NCBI RefSeq assembly: GCF_007860135.1
Contig: NZ_SJPV01000019.1
Span: 62,001 to 126,000 of the forward strand
DNA from: Novipirellula artificiosorum
Lineage (GTDB): Bacteria > Planctomycetota > Planctomycetia > Pirellulales > Pirellulaceae
Direction: 5' to 3'
Length of the DNA stretch: 64,000 nucleotides
Each line of letters begins with the position of its first letter. Position 1 is the first letter of the stretch. The notes beneath the pieces were generated by a model. The model did not search any database. It worked only from the letters and a program-made list of their open reading frames with translations, and was not told where the DNA came from. Position numbers and translations under genes: made by a program. Below are positions 59,892 through 64,000 of the stretch, in pieces.

Positions 59892-62201
59892 ATGGCTTCC
59901 AGCTCTGGCGTGTGGGGAATTGAAATAGGCCAATCGGCGCTCAAGGCGTTGCATTGCAAGGTCGTTGACGGCGAAGTGGTCGCCGATGCCTTTGATTTTA
60001 TTGAATACCCCAAAATTCTCAGCCAACCCGAGGCGGTTCCCGAGGAACTGATCGACGATGCGTTGCAGCAGTTATTGCAACGCAACGATGGGTTCAATGA
60101 TCAGGTGGTGATCAGTGTGCCGGGACAAAGTGGGTTGGCGAAGTTCTTCAAACCGCCACCGGTCGAAATCAAAAAGATTGCCGACATCGTCCGCTACGAG
60201 GCACGACAACAGATCCCGTTTGACCTGGCGGACGTGGTTTGGGACCACCAGATGATGCCCGGCAGCATGATCGAAGAGGGCTACGCGTTGGAGAGTGAGG
60301 TCGGCTTGTTCGCAATGAAGCGTGAACAAGTTTACCGACAACTACAACCGTTCACGTCATGCGATATCGAAGTGGACCAAATCCAGTTGGCTCCACTAGC
60401 GCTTTACAACATGGTCGCCTACGACCGACTGCACGACCGGATCGAAAACGAAACGTTCGATTCCGACAACCCTCCTGCGTCGGTGGTCGTGTTGTCGATC
60501 GGAACCGATTCCAGCGATTTGATCATCACCAACGGATTCCGGATTTGGCAGCGAAGTATGCCGATCGGTGGTAACCATTTCACGCGTCAATTGACCAAAG
60601 ACTTGAAATTGACGTTTGCCAATGCCGAACATCTCAAACGCAACGCCCGGGAAGCGGCCGACCCGAAGTTGGTCTTCCAAACGATGCGTCCCGTCTTCAA
60701 CGACTTGGTGACCGAAGTCCAGCGATCGATCGGCTTCTTCCGCAGCATTGACCGTCAGGCTGAAATTTCTGAGATGTTGATTGCCGGCAATACGGTCAAG
60801 ATGCCAGGGCTGGCGGCCTATTTGGGCAAGAACCTCGGGTTCGAAGTCAGCACGCTTGACCGTTTCAACCGCTTGAGTGGTGAGGATGTGTTGTCAATCC
60901 CCACCTTCCGCGACAACGCGACAACGTTCGGGGTCTGTTACGGACTTTGTTTGCAGGGTTTGGATTTGGCGCCGGTTCACGCGAGTTTGGTGCCGCAGGA
61001 GATTCTGACCGAGCGAATGATCCGGGCGAAGAAACCTTGGACGCTTGCCGCCGTCGCCGCCTTGTTGCTCGGATTGATCGGACACTACGTGCTGACGGAG
61101 CGAAGTTGGGCGCACAGCCATCCTGATTTGTGGGACGGGGCCCAAGCCGCCGTGACGCAGATGTCGAGCTATTCGAACGAACAGAAGAGCGAGGACGAGC
61201 TGCTGCAGACCAAGTTGACGTTTCTGAACCAAATTGGCAAAGAGGTGTCCGGGGACGCCGAGAAACGACTGAAATGGATGGAACTGCTCAGGGCGTTCAA
61301 CACGATGGTCCCACGCATGGAGTTTCCCGATGGCAAGCGGCCCAGCGTCAAAGAGCTTCCCTACGAAGATCGCACCGATATCCATGTCACCAAAGTAGAG
61401 ACGAAGTTCTACGAGGACCTCTCCACCTGGTACACCGATCTAGTGAAAAAGCGTTTCAAAGAAGAAATGCTCAACTGGGTAAAAATCACCGGCCGACCGC
61501 TGCCGGACGATATGTTGGAACCGATGGCTGGCGCGGTTTCCCTCGCGACCGCTGCGCCAACCACGACCAGCGCCGTTTCCTATGGGACTCCCACTTCTTC
61601 CTATGGTTCAACCGCGGTCCCGATGGAGGTCCCGTTGACGGCGGAAGCGATCGCGGCGAACCCAGCCCTTGGGGTGCTTGCGGAGTTGATCCCCCCCTCG
61701 GGCCCAGGCTGGGTGATCGAGATCAGCGCGTACCACTATTTCAACAGCCCCGAGATGATGGGCAAGGAAGGCAGTAACCACGTCCGTAACTTCTTGACCA
61801 CCAACTTCTTGACCAAGCCGATTGCGCTGCCGGATCCCGAAGGCAATTTGATTAACTTTACGCCGCGTGAGTTCGGTTTTTCCTATCCGTTATTGCTTCA
61901 AGATTACAAACCCAAACCGGTTCAAATCGCCAATCCAGCGTTTGATCCCGATGCGGTCATGATGGCACAGCAGGCTCTGGCCACGGGGGTCATCCCGATG
62001 GGGCAAACCGAAGAAGGTTTGGAAGAGATCATCGCAGAACCGCGGGCCTTGACGGTGCAACGATTGGACTTCGATTACCAAGTGGTTTGGCAGCCAACCT
62101 TGATCACCGATCGGATCAAAGCCAAGAATGCGGCTGAGGCGGCTGCCGCCGCTGCGGCGGAGGCAGAGGCGGTCGCGATGCCCCCGACACCGACCCCCTA
62201 A
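59892..62201 (+). CDS. pilM: PilM-like actin-fold protein with membrane and PilN-like extension
   Basis: 769 residues. The first 360 residues match PilM: VWGIEIGQSALKALHCKVVD, PGQSGLAKFFKPPPVEIKK, DIVRYEARQQIPFDLADVVW, VLSIGTDSSDLIITNGFRIW, LIAGNTVKMPGLAAYLGKNL. A membrane helix follows (WTLAAVAALLLGLIGHYVL), then a long coiled and soluble region that PilM itself lacks (PilM is about 350 aa). The extension may replace PilN. The protein ends in an Ala/Glu-rich tail. PilM is the cytoplasmic ATP-binding platform of type IV pilus or secretin systems. A PilO-like protein follows after 75 nt. Confidence 0.88.
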   Translation: MASSSGVWGIEIGQSALKALHCKVVDGEVVADAFDFIEYPKILSQPEAVPEELIDDALQQLLQRNDGFNDQVVISVPGQSGLAKFFKPPPVEIKKIADIVRYEARQQIPFDLADVVWDHQMMPGSMIEEGYALESEVGLFAMKREQVYRQLQPFTSCDIEVDQIQLAPLALYNMVAYDRLHDRIENETFDSDNPPASVVVLSIGTDSSDLIITNGFRIWQRSMPIGGNHFTRQLTKDLKLTFANAEHLKRNAREAADPKLVFQTMRPVFNDLVTEVQRSIGFFRSIDRQAEISEMLIAGNTVKMPGLAAYLGKNLGFEVSTLDRFNRLSGEDVLSIPTFRDNATTFGVCYGLCLQGLDLAPVHASLVPQEILTERMIRAKKPWTLAAVAALLLGLIGHYVLTERSWAHSHPDLWDGAQAAVTQMSSYSNEQKSEDELLQTKLTFLNQIGKEVSGDAEKRLKWMELLRAFNTMVPRMEFPDGKRPSVKELPYEDRTDIHVTKVETKFYEDLSTWYTDLVKKRFKEEMLNWVKITGRPLPDDMLEPMAGAVSLATAAPTTTSAVSYGTPTSSYGSTAVPMEVPLTAEAIAANPALGVLAELIPPSGPGWVIEISAYHYFNSPEMMGKEGSNHVRNFLTTNFLTKPIALPDPEGNLINFTPREFGFSYPLLLQDYKPKPVQIANPAFDPDAVMMAQQALATGVIPMGQTEEGLEEIIAEPRALTVQRLDFDYQVVWQPTLITDRIKAKNAAEAAAAAAAEAEAVAMPPTPTP

Positions 62202-62276
62202 GACCATCCGTTCTTTTCATGAGTTTCCTTTTCCGCACCGACCTCCTTTTCATTTCGCACGTCTGAGTATCGTTTC

Positions 62277-64000
62277 ATGGATAAAATCAAAGAACAATTG
62301 GCGGTCATCCTTCGCTATGGATTCTGGATTGGCATTGGTTTTGCGATCCTCGCATCGTTGGGCGTTTGGTTCTTTGCCACGATGACGCTGCAATCCGAAC
62401 GCGACAAGCAGCAATCGAGCATCAACAGTTCCTTTAGCAGTGTCCAGACCCTGCAATCCGAGTTGTCGACGCATCCGAATCCGGCCAGTCACGAAGAGAT
62501 GAACAAGCTGATCGAGAAGCGGACCGAGGTTGTGCTCGATGCCTGGCAGAACATGTACGATCGCCAACGCGGGTTGTTGACTTGGCCAAAATCGTTGAAG
62601 GAGGACTTCGTCAAAGAGTTTGAAGGCTTGATCCCGATCGAACGATACATCGATTCGCCCCCCGCACCGGGCCAAGAAAAGGAGGCCTACCTATTGAACC
62701 GGTATGCGGATTACATCGGCCAAGTGTTGCCTGATATCGCCAAGTATGCTCGAGCGGAATGGACCGCCGTGCTTGACCCCTCCGCTCAAGCCGCACTCGG
62801 GCCCAAGCGTCCGAAAGAGCTTTCCGAAAAATTGATCTCCGGCCGCGAAGACAAGCCGTTGGTGGAATGGAGTGCCGCCAGTCAAACACAATTGCTGGCG
62901 GACCTGTTTCCATGGCGTGGACGACAACGGCCGACGTCGTTAGAGGTCTACTACTCGCAAGAGAACCTTTGGATTCTGAAACAGTTATTACAAATCGTTG
63001 ACACCGTCAACGTCGACGCGAACGAGCCCTTTGAAGCAAAGATTCGCGAAATCAAAACCATTCAAATCGGTCGCTCCGTTCAATTTGCTGCCGGATCGAT
63101 CAAGTCCGTCACCGCTAGCGGTGCCGCCGGTGGCGGTATGGGCGGTGACATGTACGGCGACGACATGTACGGCGGCGACGACATGTACGGCGGCGGTGAT
63201 ATGTACGGTGGGGGGGACCCCTACGGTAGCGGTGACCCCTACGGCGGCATGTCCGTCCCCGGAAGCACCAGCGAGGTACCGACGGCTCCCGACCCAGCAG
63301 ACAACCGTTACGTCAACACCAATTACGAACCGATCAAAGGGGCTGTGCTCCGCACTGCGCTTGAAAGCGCGTTGCCAACCGACGTCAATTTGGCCGTCGC
63401 CAAGAAAGTCCCCGTGATGTTGGCCGTGACGATGGACCAACGTGCGATCCCCGATCTGTTGGCCGCCTGCGGCAGCGCCGCGTTGATGGTCGAAGTGCGC
63501 CAAGTTCGCGTCTTGCCAAAAGGAACCTCCAAGGCTTCCGTCGGTGGAGGTGGTGGTGGCATGATGGGCGGCGGCTATGGCGGCGGCTATGGAGAGGATT
63601 CGGGAGACGATTACGGCGACGACATGGATAGCGGATACGGCAGCGGCGATATGGGCGGCGGATACGACGATGGCATGGACGGTGGCTATGGCGGTAGCGG
63701 CATGGGCGGTTCCATGGGGGCTGCTGTGAAACCACCCGAAGAACATCCCTTTGATATGGACGTCGAAGTCTACGGAATGATCAACATCTACAATCCACCC
63801 AGTCGCAAGAGCCTCGGGCTCGATCTGTTAACCGAAGATACCGTGGTGGAGGGATTGGACCTCGGCAATAACAAGCCGGAAACCGGTGATCTGCCGACCC
63901 CCGCACCGGCTGCGCCAGTCGCTCCGGCAACCACAGCACCGGCGGCCAATCCCACAGCGCCTCCCGTCGATGGAACTGCGACCGGTACCCCGGTTCCGGC
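62277..64000 (+). CDS. PilO-like membrane protein with Gly/Asp/Met/Tyr-rich repeats, C-terminus missing
   Basis: An open frame from ATG 62277 to the window edge (574 codons, no stop). The N-terminal helix (YGFWIGIGFAILASLGVWFF) is followed by a coiled region, as in PilO/PilN. A Gly-rich segment follows with repeated GDMYG/GDPYG units (63132-63248). A second segment rich in GGGYGG and GDDYGDDMDSGYG lies at 63546-63720. A structured part lies between the two (KGAVLRTALESALPTDVNLA). The end is Ala/Pro/Thr-rich. Its position right after pilM supports a role in the same pilus/secretion machine. The low-complexity repeats are not part of classical PilO. Confidence 0.75.
   Translation, partial: MDKIKEQLAVILRYGFWIGIGFAILASLGVWFFATMTLQSERDKQQSSINSSFSSVQTLQSELSTHPNPASHEEMNKLIEKRTEVVLDAWQNMYDRQRGLLTWPKSLKEDFVKEFEGLIPIERYIDSPPAPGQEKEAYLLNRYADYIGQVLPDIAKYARAEWTAVLDPSAQAALGPKRPKELSEKLISGREDKPLVEWSAASQTQLLADLFPWRGRQRPTSLEVYYSQENLWILKQLLQIVDTVNVDANEPFEAKIREIKTIQIGRSVQFAAGSIKSVTASGAAGGGMGGDMYGDDMYGGDDMYGGGDMYGGGDPYGSGDPYGGMSVPGSTSEVPTAPDPADNRYVNTNYEPIKGAVLRTALESALPTDVNLAVAKKVPVMLAVTMDQRAIPDLLAACGSAALMVEVRQVRVLPKGTSKASVGGGGGGMMGGGYGGGYGEDSGDDYGDDMDSGYGSGDMGGGYDDGMDGGYGGSGMGGSMGAAVKPPEEHPFDMDVEVYGMINIYNPPSRKSLGLDLLTEDTVVEGLDLGNNKPETGDLPTPAPAAPVAPATTAPAANPTAPPVDGTATGTPVP
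63132..63248 (+). repeat. In-frame coding repeat of GD-x-YG units
   Basis: Six tandem, imperfect GD(D)MYG/GDPYG units in the pilus-associated protein (first two: GGDMYGDDMYGG). The DNA repeats GGCGACGACATGTACGG-type units and is prone to slippage. A second Gly/Asp/Tyr-rich block, with a less regular unit, lies at 63546-63720. Confidence 0.9.

Noticed and set aside
63132..63720. CRISPR-like or other DNA repeat array
   Set aside because: The repeats are in frame, imperfect and encode Gly/Asp/Tyr-rich protein, without unique spacers.

Overview
The window looks like a chromosome segment from a planctomycete, most likely a Rhodopirellula-like member of the Pirellulaceae. The basis is gene content, not a marker gene. 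It holds a DUF1598 protein, a Tat-exported Gfo/Idh/MocA oxidoreductase beside DUF1080 and HEAT-repeat exported proteins, a Ser/Thr kinase with a C-terminal membrane anchor, many FHA and sigma54 regulators, frequent GTG/TTG starts and few clear Shine-Dalgarno sites. No rRNA, tRNA, CRISPR array, phage or complete insertion sequence was found. Two genes run off the edges: a DUF3524-type glycosyltransferase on the left, and a pilus-associated Gly/Asp/Tyr-rich protein on the right.

Region by region: (1) 1-398, start of a tRNA-queuosine mannosyltransferase-like gene (minus). (2) 577-10064 (plus), an ArsR regulator with a strong promoter, a membrane rhodanese, an exported DsrE-like protein, a membrane-fusion protein, an RND pump, a second membrane-fusion protein and an ABC permease/ATPase pair; from the pump onward the genes overlap. 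This looks like a sulfur-responsive export system. (3) 10197-12564 (minus), rnpA, a DnaJ-type chaperone and an exported TPR protein. (4) 12649-18001 (minus), a coupled set: RadC-like, class II terpene cyclase, DUF116-polyprenyl diphosphate synthase fusion, and chorismate lyase-like. (5) 18237-36846, mixed core and signalling genes: aroB, FHA-GAF histidine kinase, MoxR, three sigma54-type regulators, carB, an RNase HII-like protein, HD-GYP, a two-component pair and a UDP-glucuronate decarboxylase. (6) 37082-44353 (plus), DUF1598, then TetR, membrane-fusion protein and RND pump. (7) 44455-56557 (minus), rhomboid, then an exported sugar-oxidation/HEAT cluster that also contains upp, and a kinase. 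(8) 56557-64000, a large GH38-like protein (minus) and a pilM operon (plus).

The intergenic DNA carries several palindromic repeats. Family 1 (135 bp, long inverted ends) is present twice. Family 2 (126 bp shared, one mismatch, opposite orientation) is present at 23 kb and 45 kb. A third element has nested inverted repeats. Their ends repeatedly coincide with the stop codons of neighbouring genes.

The two most promising biological systems are the ArsR-rhodanese-DsrE-RND-ABC locus and the RadC/terpene cyclase/polyprenyl synthase/chorismate lyase operon. The latter pairs a polyprenyl donor with a possible 4-hydroxybenzoate-forming enzyme.
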